Assembly: GCA_900155495.1 (NCBI GenBank)
Contig: FTLJ01000500.1
Coordinates: 1-64,000, forward strand
Source: Porogramme epimiltina
Lineage: Eukaryota > Basidiomycota > Agaricomycetes > Polyporales > Polyporaceae
DNA: 64,000 nucleotides
Direction: 5' to 3'
The notes under the pieces were generated by a model. The model had not been told where the DNA came from, searched no databases, and saw nothing but the letters and a program-made list of their open reading frames with translations. Shown here piece after piece: positions 45,201-56,667 of the stretch. The position numbers and the translations under genes were made by a program. Positions within the stretch are counted from its first letter, which is position 1, and each line of letters starts with the position of its first letter.

Positions 45201-45895
45201 ACGTGACTCCGTGACTTGTCTCCCACCCCCCCGCAGCGGAACTGCTCGTCCCGCCGCTGTTTGCGGTGGTGCGCGCGGGGTACGTGCCGGCGGTGCTCCG
45301 AGCGTCTGCGGTGTCGCTCCTCGCCCAGTGCGTGCGCACCAATACGCTCGCGGTGCTGCCGTACGTCGTCGACCTCGCGGACGCGATGGTCGACCTGCTC
45401 CGGATCGAGTCCGTCGCTGCGGCGCAGGCGCGCCCGCCCGCGGGGCCTCGCTCCGACTCGCCCTCAGGCCCGGCGGGGCCGGGGCGAGAAGACGCTGACG
45501 AGGGGAGACAGGGTGGAGCTGGCGGTGGGAACGAGAACCAGGGCGCGGAGACGAGTCGGGGCGAGAGGGGGGCAGAGAAGGACAAGGCCCCGCAGCCACC
45601 CCGGCTCACGAGGGACACTCAGCCCGCCCAGCCGACGTCCGCGAACGCGAAAGTGCCGCCGCTGCGGCGCGCGGCGCTCCATTTCCTCGCGCTGCTTGTG
45701 CAGGCGTGCACGGCTCGCGTGTACGAGACGGGCGACGTGGAGGGTGCGCTTGTTCTCCCACCCCAGCTCATGACGCGCGCGAAGACGACACTGGGGTACG
45801 TCGCGGCGACGGATGCAGACGACGTGGTGCGCGTGATGGCACGGGAGACGATGGAAGCCTTGGATCAGTTCGCGGAGGCCCTCGTGGGACTGTAG
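42230..45895 (+). CDS. RTP1: Rtp1/TANGO6-like HEAT-repeat protein, RNA polymerase II nuclear import
   Basis: Yeast Rtp1 helps assemble and import RNA polymerase II. The protein is nearly all helical repeats, estimated at about 1,090 residues over eight exons. Family-typical segments are IFKWAIEPLVQRI-like RTLMSIVFKWAIEPL, LRTLLYLQLVVQM, the C1 domain YQKALKLLQDPLLPVRAHGLLLLRQLV ... SYVFLNAVQGLAAM, and the C2 domain LRRAALHFLALLVQA ... DADDVVRVMARETMEAL. An acidic linker (EEIDELDDGDSDDEEEG) lies in the middle. The splice after NPILH uses the acceptor CCAAAG and joins to GTGDLSAAAS. A glycine/proline-rich insert interrupts the last repeats. GC content rises sharply from about 44.8 kb. Confidence 0.83.
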
Positions 45896-46347
45896 ATGTC
45901 ATATAGGGTGACCCGTTCATCGCACCGTACGTGAACGTCGAAAATGTGTCATTCTAGTACATACAGCAGGGAAGAGACGCAGAATACATGAATGGGTGCG
46001 CGAGTCCGGTGAAAGTACGTGGATGCGACGCGAACGCAGCTTTACAGCCTAGACGCGTGACTACGACGCGTCGCGACGCGCGCGTTTGTCCGCCCCGTAT
46101 CTGTTCCAGCACCGGTATGCGCAAGGATGCTGAGTCAATATGAAGGCGAATACATTGCTGTTGGTTCGGGCCCCACGGATCCGCGTGTACACTACACACG
46201 CGTGACAACCTGGGGGGCGTGCGTTCTGTTCAGACAGTGAGGCATGGCGTAAGCCGCTGTCCGAACTGAAACGACGAACCGGAGAAAGCGGCGAAGCAGG
46301 CTCTCCTTCCCGTATTGACGGCAGATACGACACGGTGCCCGCTGTGT
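45896..46347. other. Convergent intergenic region RTP1 / TRAPPC2L
   Basis: 3' flanks of both genes meet here. No further feature was seen. Confidence 0.4.
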
Positions 46348-47010
46348 TCACGCCGAAGCCCCGACCGCGCCGACGGCCTTGCCTATGTCATCCACACGCT
46401 TACGGAACGTGCGCCACTTCTGTCCACCGGCAAGGAGGATCGTAGCGTGGTCGTTGTAGCCGTCGATGGGTGCGTTGAGCTTGAGGAAGGGGTTCGCGAC
46501 CGCCTGACGGTACGCGGTGTGCAGCGCGCGAAAGATCTACAATACAGAAGTTAAACCATGGCCCACGTAGCGCGTAGCGGAAAGCTTCTGATGAGAAGAA
46601 GCACGCGAGGGAATAGAGAAGAGAACGTACAGTGAGCACGTCCGCGTCACGTACGACGGAGTCGGTGAGCGCGAGTGCGATGATGATCTTGACCTTTAGT
46701 GGGGTAATGTACCCGTATACCGCGACGTCCTCCATCGTGTAGAGCAGATTCATGTAGCACTCGGTCGACTTCGACGCCATCGCCGCCGATACTGGTTCCC
46801 AGATGTCCCCGGTCAGACCTTCATGTTGCAGCAGGCGGCGGGGTGAGGACGAGGGACCGACGCACTACGTTCATCGATGACGTCGAGGCTCGTGTGCGCA
46901 ATATAGTGATATTTAAGCTCATCCTGGCCTTGAACGAATGTTCTGATAAGAATGGGGTGGTTCTGGGGAGAGACAAATGCGACCGCGTTTAGCCTTAGTT
47001 GGGGCGGCAT
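46348..47010 (-). CDS. TCA17: TRAPP complex subunit TRAPPC2L (Tca17)
   Basis: Small longin/sedlin-fold subunit of the TRAPP tethering complex at the Golgi. Three exons give exactly 172 residues. Seen: LNAVAFVSPQNHPILIRTF, ELKYHYIAHTSLDVIDE, ECYMNLLYTMEDVAVYGYIT, TPLKVKIIIALAL, VRDADVLT | IFRALHTAYRQAVANPF and the final KRVDDIGKAV. ALHTAY and the NPF ending are typical of TRAPPC2L rather than Trs20. Introns are 50 and 94 nt; the first join gives DERLTGDIWEPVSAAM. The minus-strand start is the MPPQLRL ATG at 47010. Confidence 0.88.
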
Positions 47011-47406
47011 GGTGGGTGGAGGAGAGATTGATTCTTATTTGACGCTCAATAAGCCGTCTAGTCGGGTCTGGCCTACAGCTGGAGCCATGCCCCACAGGGC
47101 GTCCACAGCAGTTCGGCCTCTGGCCGACCCCCTCGGGCCTGAGCCACTCAACGTTCAACACGTATTGACACCAACACGTACGCTACGCACTCACCTATCC
47201 CACGCGGACTGGCACGGGAATATTCGTTTTCCCGATTATAATGCTTAAACGTACGACATAGTGTACCACCTCATAGGTTCGTACATTTTACATATTCCAT
47301 TGTCACGCGAAGACATGGCATGCGATAGAAGCAAGGATTAAGATATGTGCACCGGACGGAGAGCGTAACGTGTAATGCAAAGCAAATGATAGACGACGAC
47401 CGCAGC
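47011..47406. other. Short intergenic region TRAPPC2L / cytochrome b5
   Basis: Presumed TRAPPC2L promoter and cytochrome b5 3' flank. Nothing else was recognised. Confidence 0.4.
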
Positions 47407-48076
47407 TCATATCGAGCCGCTGGTGTAGTAGCGCCATGCGAAGTAAGCACCGAGCACAGCGAGAGGAACGAAGTACATCATGCTGAAGACTTGGGGTTAG
47501 AGAGCACGGGCATATGGATAAGAATTACGACGCACTTGGAGCCCTGCTGAACAGCGGCGTTTACCGCGCTGTTGTGGGAGAAGGAGGTGGAGGAGGGCTT
47601 CGTCTTGAGCTCCTAGGGACAGAAAGAAGGGGGTTGGAAATGAGTACAGGGGATGCACAGAAATAGAACTCACGTCCGTGGGCTCAAAGTCACCGACAAG
47701 CATGTCCTTGAGGAGTGCGCGGGCCTCATCCGAGTGGCCGACATCCTCGAAGGCCTCGGTCGCGTCACGGGCTATAGTACCGGTTAAGTGGGTGAAGGCA
47801 GATAGGACATTGGGCACTCACCAGCCTCAGCGAGAATCACCTCATCGCCTCCAGGGTGCTTGGGACGCTTATAAGGCGCTGTGCGAGTACATTTCCAACT
47901 GCACGGGACATACCTCGTCAATGAACTTCGTGACATCGTACACTGAGGAGGGCGTTGAGCTGTCGGTGCTGAGCGCGAAGAATTAGGAGAGACATACCCT
48001 TCTCGTGCAAAAGAATGTAGAGGCTGTCCTTAGTTTTGTGCTCCTTGAGCTGCTGGAAGGTGACGAGCTTGGACAT
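47407..48076 (-). CDS. CYB5: Cytochrome b5, tail-anchored
   Basis: Electron donor for ER desaturases, sterol enzymes and P450s. Six exons give 131 residues. Heme ligands are His in HPGG and His in DVGHSDEAR; also MSKLVTFQQLKEHKTKDSLY, VYDVTKFIDE and the C-terminal membrane anchor MMYFVPLAVLGAYFAWRYY followed by TSGSI. All introns are 50-63 nt. The HPGG motif begins a new exon, and the last splice uses the acceptor TCTTCAG so that the anchor stays in frame. A divergent region of 734 bp separates it from the nucleoporin gene. Confidence 0.92.
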
Positions 48077-48810
48077 GGCGGCGGGTGGGGAGGGAGAGAG
48101 CGAAGGGACGGTCGAAGCCGGACGGGAACAGCTGGCGTGATTGGCAGCAAATGGGCGTCGTGCTATATGAGCAGGCGCGATTTCCCACGTGGCCAAGCAG
48201 GATTATGCCACTCCTCCCGCCCTGATCCCGGGTACCCCGCCGACCGGCAACGCCGTCCCCGCAACGAGGATGCGTCGCGCGCGTTGAGAACACGTTCTAG
48301 GACCATCTGGCCCGCTTTCGGCGCATTTTGGTCATCTCATCTCACTCCCGCTCTGCCAGGATCGCCATCGTGTCACTTCTACAGCCGCACGGCGCCCGCA
48401 GATACGGGTATATGGCCATTGGCAGGAGACGCATTTTTAACCGGGGCGGACGCCTGGCTCATGTCTGATCCCCGCCAATACCAGGGGGCGTCCACCACCA
48501 TGAGCCTTCCTTCCTCTCGATCTCGTCCGTCGGCCACCCTGAGGCTTGCGGGGTTTAATGTGGACAGGAGAGACGTTCATACCCGTTTGGGCGACAAAGG
48601 GGCTTATGTCAGCGGATCGGGGGAACCCGAAGATCGAATCTCCGCCACGACGCCCACAGGGCGGGGCAGCTCTGCCAGTGACGGTGGTCATCACTCTCTT
48701 CCGCACCGCCTTCTCCTCCTCACAAGCTTTCACGCCTTTCGCCGACGCGCCAGCCCGACGCCTCAGACGCGACATTCACACGCGTAGAGGCCCCACGCCC
48801 TTCTATCCGC
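48077..48810. other. Divergent intergenic region cytochrome b5 / FG nucleoporin
   Basis: Open frames on both strands here are compositionally non-coding. It presumably includes both promoters. Confidence 0.4.
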
Positions 48811-51800
48811 CATGGACTACGACGAATCTGCAGACATTCTAGGAGGCCGCATCCGCGTTACCCCCCAGACGTCTTCCGTTTGGCTGGGTCCTGGCCAGAT
48901 CACGCTGCTTCTGGGGCTCGGGCTGGTAGCGTCGTATCTTTGGGTGCAGGTTGCACCCCACCTCCGACAATGGAAGGAGACACGGTATCGCAAGTGCGTC
49001 TAAGGTCATTTTTTCCTCACGCCACACACCGCTCACTACCCCTCCTTTAGGGCGATGCGAAGGCGCCATGGAATCCCCGATGATGACAACCGACCGTTCA
49101 ATGTAGCATATGCGGCCGCTACGCAGTCCAAGAAGCGGCAGGACAAGCCTAGCAGAGGTCCGTCAGAGACCGGATCACCACCCCGCGACAGGGGGATTGC
49201 GGGGAAAGGTACGTTCTTCTACGACACGTATGTCCGTTCTGCGCCTTAGTTGTGCGCCAGTCTTCCCTGCAGTCCAACAGTATACCGCAAAGACGTCAAC
49301 CCCGGTGGGTGGGCACCCGTCTTACTATCGGTCCTGGGAACAGTATGTTCTCACGTTACCGCCTTGTATTCCATTCCTGACGACCCGCCTTCCAGGCCAA
49401 CGGTCGACTCCCAGCCTGAACATGTCCCCACTATTTTGGCCACTCCCCCAGGTGATGACACTCAGTCTGCTGGTAGCTCGCTGCCAAATGGCTCGGCGAC
49501 GCGCAAGTCGGGCTCTGCTGGACTTGTTACGAAATCTTCACATGGGAAACACGCATTGGACGACGAGTCGGACTATGAGACTTCGCCAAAGAAGACTCGC
49601 GTTGATGGAGATGACTTCATTGACGGCGATGAGGAGGCAGCATGGCACGGCTCTAACGAGGATATGGACGTCGACGACGCGCAGCCCGTCAAGCGGGGAT
49701 CGAAGCGCGTGGCGAGCCCTGAGGAAGAAGATCGGTCGACACCCTCTCGCCCAACTCGCCGAGATAAACGGGCTCGTAGAGTGTCCGGTAATACTTCACT
49801 CGTAACCACCGATGAGGACATGGACGAGGACGAGGTGGACGAGGACGGTCTAGTTGGGATTGCACGAGGCAAGAAGAGAGACCGTGCTGAGGCAGGCTCG
49901 TCGTTCGGTGGCGATGACTCCGTTATGGGTGACGACGAGAAGCCTCGGCGGCGCAGACGCAGGCGCACGGTTTCCAACAAGCTCGGGCATGGCTCCTCCC
50001 GTGGCCAGAAGCGGGGGCGTGGATTGGATTCTCAGGATAGCGACAACTCAGAGGCTGAGGAACCCACGCGTCAGACTGGGCGGAAGAAGCGTGGCAAGCG
50101 GTCGCAGGATGACCTGTCGCCTATATCGAATGACCCACTGTGCAAAGGCAAGCGTATTGGTGAGCAGTGGACATCAAACGGTATCTTCTTCAAGGTCGGA
50201 CCCAACGGGCAGCGCCTTCGACAAGCGCTCGTCAAGAAGGCCCGATCCAAGTTCCCCATGGTGAGCCCACAGAAATGTTTTCATGGCCTGTCACTGATCC
50301 CAAATCCTTTTAGCCGAGTGATTCTCAGCATCCCGACCGTCGGGCTAATGTGGAGATTTATGTCGAGACATGGCTAACGGACGAGGAATACAAGGCAGCA
50401 AAGGAGCGCCGTGAGCTTGACTGGCAGGACGCAATTCCGACCCCGCCGGAGCCTCAAACACCCGACGTGGCGGTAAGGTCTTTATCAGTGGCTGATATCC
50501 CGGTACTCACTATTCACACCTGTAGGAGTCCCCATCGAAGGTCTCTGGAAAGAACCTGTTGTGGTCGTCAACTTCGTCACCCCGCGACAGCCCTTTCAGG
50601 AGAGGACCGTTTAGGCAATCGATCACGTCAAATGTTGAGTCCAAACCCCAGCCCACCGTGACCACCCGTCGTATCTCTGCCATCCACACGCAACCTGCTT
50701 CACCTGCGTCTGATAGCCCAATGATGCAGAAAACAATGTCGTACTCCAAGTGGGAGAAGCAGGACCTTGAAGCACAGGCCATGTCGAAAATACGAGACAG
50801 GCAGACCGGTACTCGTTCCTCAGGGATACCTAAGGCGACTCCGTCCAGTGTCCCGGCCCCGCCATTGTTCAGTGCGGTGCCGACTGCTCCTGCGACCAAG
50901 ACTTCCGAGAAGCCCACGCCAGCGGCCTCATCTGCATTCAGTTTCGCAGCACCTTCAACAAGTAAACCTGCCACTACGGAACCCTCAAAGACTAGCACCG
51001 CAGGCACCACACAACCGTCTCCCGCCCTGTCGACTGAGGCCCCGAAGACAACGCCCTCAACGTTCTCTTTCGCTGCTCCGGCTAAGCCCTCCTCGGGTAC
51101 ACCGTCAACGAGCGCTGCACCAGTTTCGTCCATGCCATCAAGTGGTTCTTCTATCCCCAATTTCTTTGCAAAGCCATCTGCACCCGCGGCAGCAGCTCCA
51201 CCGCCTGTGCCAAATTTCTTTGCTCCTAAGCCGGCAGAAACCAAACCCGCGGAGACCAAGACAGCTGAACAGCTCCCCAAACTCGCGTTCCCAGCACCTC
51301 CCAGTAGCGCGCCTGCCCAATCGAATGATGCGACGAAGGCGTTTAGTGGCTTTGGCTCTAGTCAACAACCAAGCAGTGCTGCGTCACCATTTGGTGCCCC
51401 CGAGGCGGCGAAGGCGGACAAGCCTGGCCCTTCTTTGTTATCTCGTCTAGGCATGGGACAACCACCCGTACAACAAGCATCGTCGTCCGCTCCAACGTTC
51501 TCATTTGCGAAACCTGCGACGCCTACGCCGGCTCCATCGGCCCCAGCAGCCCCTGAACCTTCGAAGGCCGCGTCAGCGACGCCGGCGCCCACTGCGCCTA
51601 CGCAACCAAAGTTTGACTTCGGTCTTGCGCCCAAGCCGCTCGCACCCACCGCTCCAGGTGCGCCGTCCGCTGCACCGGCTTCCGTCACGACATCCGCGCC
51701 TGCGCAGACGACCTCTACTCCCAAGTTCAGCTTCGGCGTGACCAACAACGCGCCAGCAACGAGCAACCCGAGTCCGTTCGGCACGGCTCCGAGTAACGCG

Positions 51801-52796
51801 CCCGCTGCGTCCGCTGCTCCCAAGCCTATCTTTGGTGGATTCGGCTCTGGTCCGAGCGCCTCGTCTACGCCTGCCGCCAACACCACCTCCAGTCCGTTCG
51901 GAGCTGCGTCTAGCGCGTCAGGTGCCGCACCTTCGCTGTTTGGTAACACCGGAAATGGCACCGCGAAGCCCACTGAGGCGCCTAAGTCTGCATTCTCGTT
52001 TGGAAACGCTGCTGCAAACCCGAGCTCAACCGCAACACCATCGCCGGCATTCGGATCGACATCCAACGCCTCGCCATTTGGAGCTGCCAAGCCTGTGTCA
52101 GCCTTCGGAGGTGCGACCGCGTCGTCGTCGTTTGGAGCGCCTGCGAACCCTAGCGAAGCCAAACCTAGCGATGCGCCCAAGCCCATATTCGGATTCGGTG
52201 CAGGCAACACAGCCTCGACTTCAACTCCATCTATCTTTGGCGCGTCGAAAACGGATGAGAAGAAGGACGGGGAACCTCCAAAGCCCTCCGCGTTCTCTTT
52301 CGGGGCGGCCACCACCGCACCGACGTCCTCTTCGACCTCCGCGTTCGGCTCATCTGGATTTGGGGCGTCGTCGACGCCTGCGACGTTCGGATCGTCAAAT
52401 ACGCCATCTATCTTTGGGTCGCAACCAACCACGGCTCCCGCGTTTGGAGCGTCTTCGACACCCGTTTTTGGCGCGGCGGCTGGCGGAAGCAAGCCATCGC
52501 CATTCTTTGGTGGAGCATCGAGCACCCCAGCTGCCGGGGCAGCGGCTGACTCTACGGAGAAGAAGCCGGCGTTCAGTTTCGGTGCGCCCGCGTCGTCGAC
52601 GCCCCAGACGTCTGCGTTCGGTGGTTTCGGCTCGACCCCGTCGAGCACTACGACACCTGCTGCGTCCTCTCCTTTCGGCGTGCCCGCAACCGGCGCGCCT
52701 GCAACGAATGCGCCAGCCCCTTCAGCCTTCGGTTTGGGCGCGAATTCCTCTTCATCGAATCCCTTCAGCTTTGGTTCAAACAGTGCACAAAAGTAG
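48811..52796 (+). CDS. FG-repeat nucleoporin with N-terminal transmembrane helix
   Basis: Predicted pore-membrane nucleoporin of about 1,240 residues. Exon 1 starts MDYDESADILGG and contains one strong membrane helix (QITLLLGLGLVASYLWVQVA, about residues 28-47) then RQWKETRYRK | AMRRRHG. A long acidic/basic disordered region with NLS-like KPRRRRRRR follows, then a conserved-looking block: GEQWTSNGIFFKVGPNGQRLRQALVKKARSKFPM | PSDSQHPDRR ... YVETWLTDEEYKAAK (only parts quoted). After SYSKWEKQDLEAQAM come many FG motifs of SPFG, FSFG, FGFG and AFG types up to SFGSNSAQK. The 49.2-49.4 kb splice pattern (one or two introns) is uncertain. The FG region and helix are clear; assignment to a named nucleoporin is not. 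Confidence 0.75.
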
Positions 52797-53413
52797 ATAT
52801 GCTCTTGCCATCTCACACACGCTCCCTCTTTTCGCATGTACATATGGCCAACCCTACACCTCTCTAGCATGCATATTCTCACTCAGATGGTGATTTTTCT
52901 GTCGTAATTAGTAGTGTATAGGTGTGGTTGCTCATGTCTGTCTTCACGCTCGATTGCATTGTAAAACACATGCATCCATTTGCTGTTTACTTGCGAGTAT
53001 TTATGGACGAGGATCTTGGTGACGCAGGATTTGACGACGTTGAATTGGAAGCCACAGAAGTCACATGTGGAAGTGAATACGCTGTGGGACGACACCGGGG
53101 TGCGGGTGAGCCCACCAACACGAGGGACCGCCGCGAGCGCATGTTTCGCGATCGGCTCGTCACTGAACTCACAACACAAGACTGTCTCTAGCTCTGTATC
53201 TTGTCGCATTCTTCGCTTTCTATCACGCTCGCTTAACCTCGTAACCTCTCTATACCCTCGTCGCGGAGAAGAGTGCTCTGCACTCTGCACTCCACCTTCC
53301 ACCTCCCTAGCGCTGCCCCAGGCATCCTCTGGGTACCCCAACCTTCCCCGCCCCAGCCCTTCCACCCGTCCTCCATTCTCAAGGTCTCCAGCCTCAGGGG
53401 CCAATTCACTACT
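52797..53413. other. Intergenic region nucleoporin / coiled-coil gene
   Basis: About 600 bp in tandem orientation; no recognised feature. The pyrimidine-rich last 150 bp look like a 5' leader. Confidence 0.4.
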
Positions 53414-56159
53414 ATGCTGCCCGCCGGTACTACCACCACACCGCGTCCTCCACCCCCTGCAAAGGCCCGCAAGTCGAGCTCGCTCAACTTCGCGAGCTTC
53501 GCGCCGCCCCCACCATATGCCCCGTCGGCTCCGCGGCATGAAGAGACGATCCTGGACTCACCAATCTCCGTCACTACGCAGCTCATGCAGAGCAGATCTC
53601 GCCACGCGTCGATTGTCGGGATGGGGCTACCTGGTACGCCAGGGCTGGAGGACTGGATGAACGAGAAGTCGCGCGAAGAGTTGTCCGGGCTGCTTTTAAA
53701 GGCGGACGGGATCATCAAATCGCGTGAAACAGGTGCGCTGCGTGTCTCTTGGGCAAACCTTGTCGTGCTGAGCCGAACGTGAACGGGGTGGCCCTTTAGA
53801 GTTGAGCTTGACCTCCGCGTTGTGCAAGTCGCTGTACTCGGACAACTTCACCCTCAAAACGAAACATGAGGCCCTCCTTGCTCGCCTTCCGACTACGCCC
53901 ACTCCAGTCGTCTCACAGCCGTCTTCTCCACGCTTCCTCGAGCCTCCTAGCCTCCATTCGTTCTCAGGGGTAGCGTTCCCAACTACCCCAGATGATTCCG
54001 GCTCGTCCAGCCAACCGTCCTCGTCGTCGGCGCTCTTGCGGGGCATACGGCGCACGCGTCGGATCTCGGTCACCCCGGCGGAGCTCGCGTCGCTCTCGGA
54101 CCAGAACGCGGAGCTGCTAGAGAAGCTTGAACAGCTCGAATCCGAGTCCTTCAAGGCGGACCAGGCGGGGAAGCGGAAGCTGCGCAAACTCGAGCAAGAA
54201 ATCCAGGTGCTCCGGGACGAGCTCGAGCGAACGCAAGCACGGGGCGCGGAGCTCGAGGAGCAGGCGCGCGTAGCGGCCGCGCACGTCGCCGTCGTGGAGC
54301 GGCGGAAGGAGCGCGACACACGGATCCAGGCCCGTAAGGAGCGGGAAGCGGAGGGGAGCGAAGGAAGCGGCGACGTGATGGACTTCGCGCCCCCCAGCGA
54401 GTTCGCATCGCGTTCCAGCACGGTGAAGCGCAGCCCGAGTGGTGGCTCATCGCTCTCTATGGGCACTACTGCCGTCGAGCCCACCGACCTACCACTGGTG
54501 CAGCCCTACCACCCCGGGAACTACGACGATGCTCAGTCCGATGGCCAGGAATTGTATCTCCCGGAACACCTCCATGGCTCTATTCAGAGCAGCACCGTAC
54601 CAGCAGACGTCGTTATCATCTCACAACTCCTTGCGAAGATCCGTGAACTCGAAGAGACCAACACGCAGATCAATGAAGAACAGAAGCTGACCGAGGAAAG
54701 GATGCGCGCCGCGCGCTGGGACGCGGAGAGCATACGGAGGGTATACGACTGCCTCGACGACGGGGACGTCGATCTCGAGATACAAGAGGAAGACGAGGAC
54801 TCGTCAATGGACTTCGGCTCTCTGCCTCTTGCCTCTAATGGCACCATCCGATTCAGCAGCCTTCGCAGATCTATCGTCGGCGACATGAACAAATCAATGT
54901 CCTCAGAATCGGACGTCTTTGCAGGCGGCATTACGCAACATATGCAAAGCACTGTGCGAGATGGTGCGGCTAGGCAAACATCTGGTTCCAAGATACGTAA
55001 ACCCATCGTAGGCCTGTTCGACTCAGATGCGGACACGAGCGCGAGCTCCTCTGGCTGGGGCGAATACCCGTCCGCACTCAAAGTGTCTCCCGCATTCCGC
55101 TCTGGTACCGTTGACAGTATATCGGCATGGTCAGCATCCGCAACAGATGGCTTGGCCTCGCCTTCCCAGACCATCAGCTCCATGCAGTTACCTATGGATC
55201 GTGTCAGGACATTGGGGAGCGAACTCGGCAGCGAGTTCGGCGACGACTGGGCAGAACGCGGTATCAACCATCATCTGCGCGCAAGCAGCCTCTACGACCT
55301 CGCAGGTCTTTCCGCATCCTCTCCAGTATCCCCAACAGAGTCGCACACTCCTCTCCCCCCTATCATATTCCCAGCAGCAGAGGAGCATTCGACCGAGGAG
55401 TGGGACGGATCCGACCCCACTACACCCCCGCGTGGGCCCCAGTTCACTCTGCAACCCCCAACGCCCACACCGGACAAACTCCGCTCGCCCACGGCTACCC
55501 GCCAATACCGCCTCTCTCAGACCGTCCGTTCCCGCACAAACCGCTGGGTCGAGGGCCGCATCGTGTCGACCCCCTCGTCTCCACCCGCGCAGAGGCAGAC
55601 GCACGAGCCCTCCCCGCTCAGGAACGACTCGTCCGAGTCGCAGGTGCTCCGCAAGCGGTCGTCTGCGACGCTCGGGCGGCGCGCGGGCAGGAGCGCGCTG
55701 GCGTCTGCAGGGGCAAGTGCGCTCATCGCGAGCACAGGCCTTCTCGGGGAGACGTTCGACAGCGCGGTCGGCCAGATCAGGCGGGTCGCGAGCCGTGGAA
55801 GCTTTGGATTTGTCCTGCCCCCGGCCCCTCCGCACGAAGAGGAGAGGCCAGAGACCCCGCAGGCAGCAGAAGAAGGGGCTCAGATGGCGAGAGGTGTCAA
55901 TGCGAGCAAGGATGAATGTGAAGCTGCAGACGAGCACGAAGAGGCGGACCGCTCTCTCTCACTTCGTCACGGCGCGTCGGTCGCCGACCCCCTGAATATG
56001 CAGCACGCAGGTGTGGTTGGGTTCATCCTCGAGGTGTGGCTATGGCTCCAGTTCATCATCGTCATTGCACTCTTCCTCTGGACGATGGCGAAGCGTGGGC
56101 CCAAAGTTGTGCTTGAAGCCGAGAGACGGAATGCTCAACGGGTGCCGCCACGGTCATGA
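53414..56159 (+). CDS. Unknown tail-anchored coiled-coil protein
   Basis: Two exons joined by a 67-nt intron (RET | ELSLTSAL) give exactly 892 residues. The N-terminus is proline-rich (PPPPAKARKSS). Helical and coiled-coil segments follow: ELSGLLLKADGIIKSRE, ELASLSDQNAELLEKLEQLE through KLRKLEQEIQVLRDELERTQ, and IISQLLAKIRELEETNTQ. The middle is serine-rich and disordered. One C-terminal helix (GFILEVWLWLQFIIVIALFL) is followed by 28 residues ending VPPRS, so it should be tail-anchored in ER, nuclear envelope or another membrane. I do not recognise the family; it looks like a fungal scaffold or tether. Codon phase and length leave little doubt that it is a real gene. Confidence 0.72.
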
Positions 56160-56667
56160 CCCCAAACACGGAGCACCCCCTTAGGTACATTATTCGCAAT
56201 CCGGAGATACATTAATATGTTTATGATCTGCGCCCTTCCCTCTCCTTAGTACGGGGCACATGGAATACCTTCCTTTTATCGGACCTTCCGGACCACGTAC
56301 TTTATATCATATAGTTGTCGAGTTACTTTGTATCATCTGCACCGGCAGCTATATCCCCCAAACCTCCACGATTTGTACAGCATCACAGACACTGCATACC
56401 TCGTATAGTTATCTCCTTAGCCAATGGGCGACGCCTGGCTCCCGTGCAAAATAATTCGCTCCACAGTTTGCCATGTCATTTTGGCGTCAATTCACGCTGC
56501 GGTTCACAGCACTGGAGCTTTGTGAAAACCATTACCATTGATTAAAATGACGATGGAGTACCATAGAACAGCATGAGAACAAGGACAGCGCGTGGACAAA
56601 TACAAGTAGTACGATCAACTGAGAGCACAACACACAACTCCTCACACTTGAGGCAACCGCCTCGCAC
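56160..56667. other. Convergent intergenic region
   Basis: Lower-GC sequence holding the 3' ends of the coiled-coil gene and the epoxide hydrolase. No other feature was recognised. Confidence 0.45.

Noticed and set aside
51362..52882. Minus-strand frame of 506 codons opposite the FG region
   Set aside because: Mirror of the low-complexity FG repeats; repetitive GA/AP composition and no start context.
53414..56159. Naming the tail-anchored protein as a KASH protein
   Set aside because: The C-terminus ends VPPRS rather than PPPx, and no other KASH feature is visible; left as unknown.
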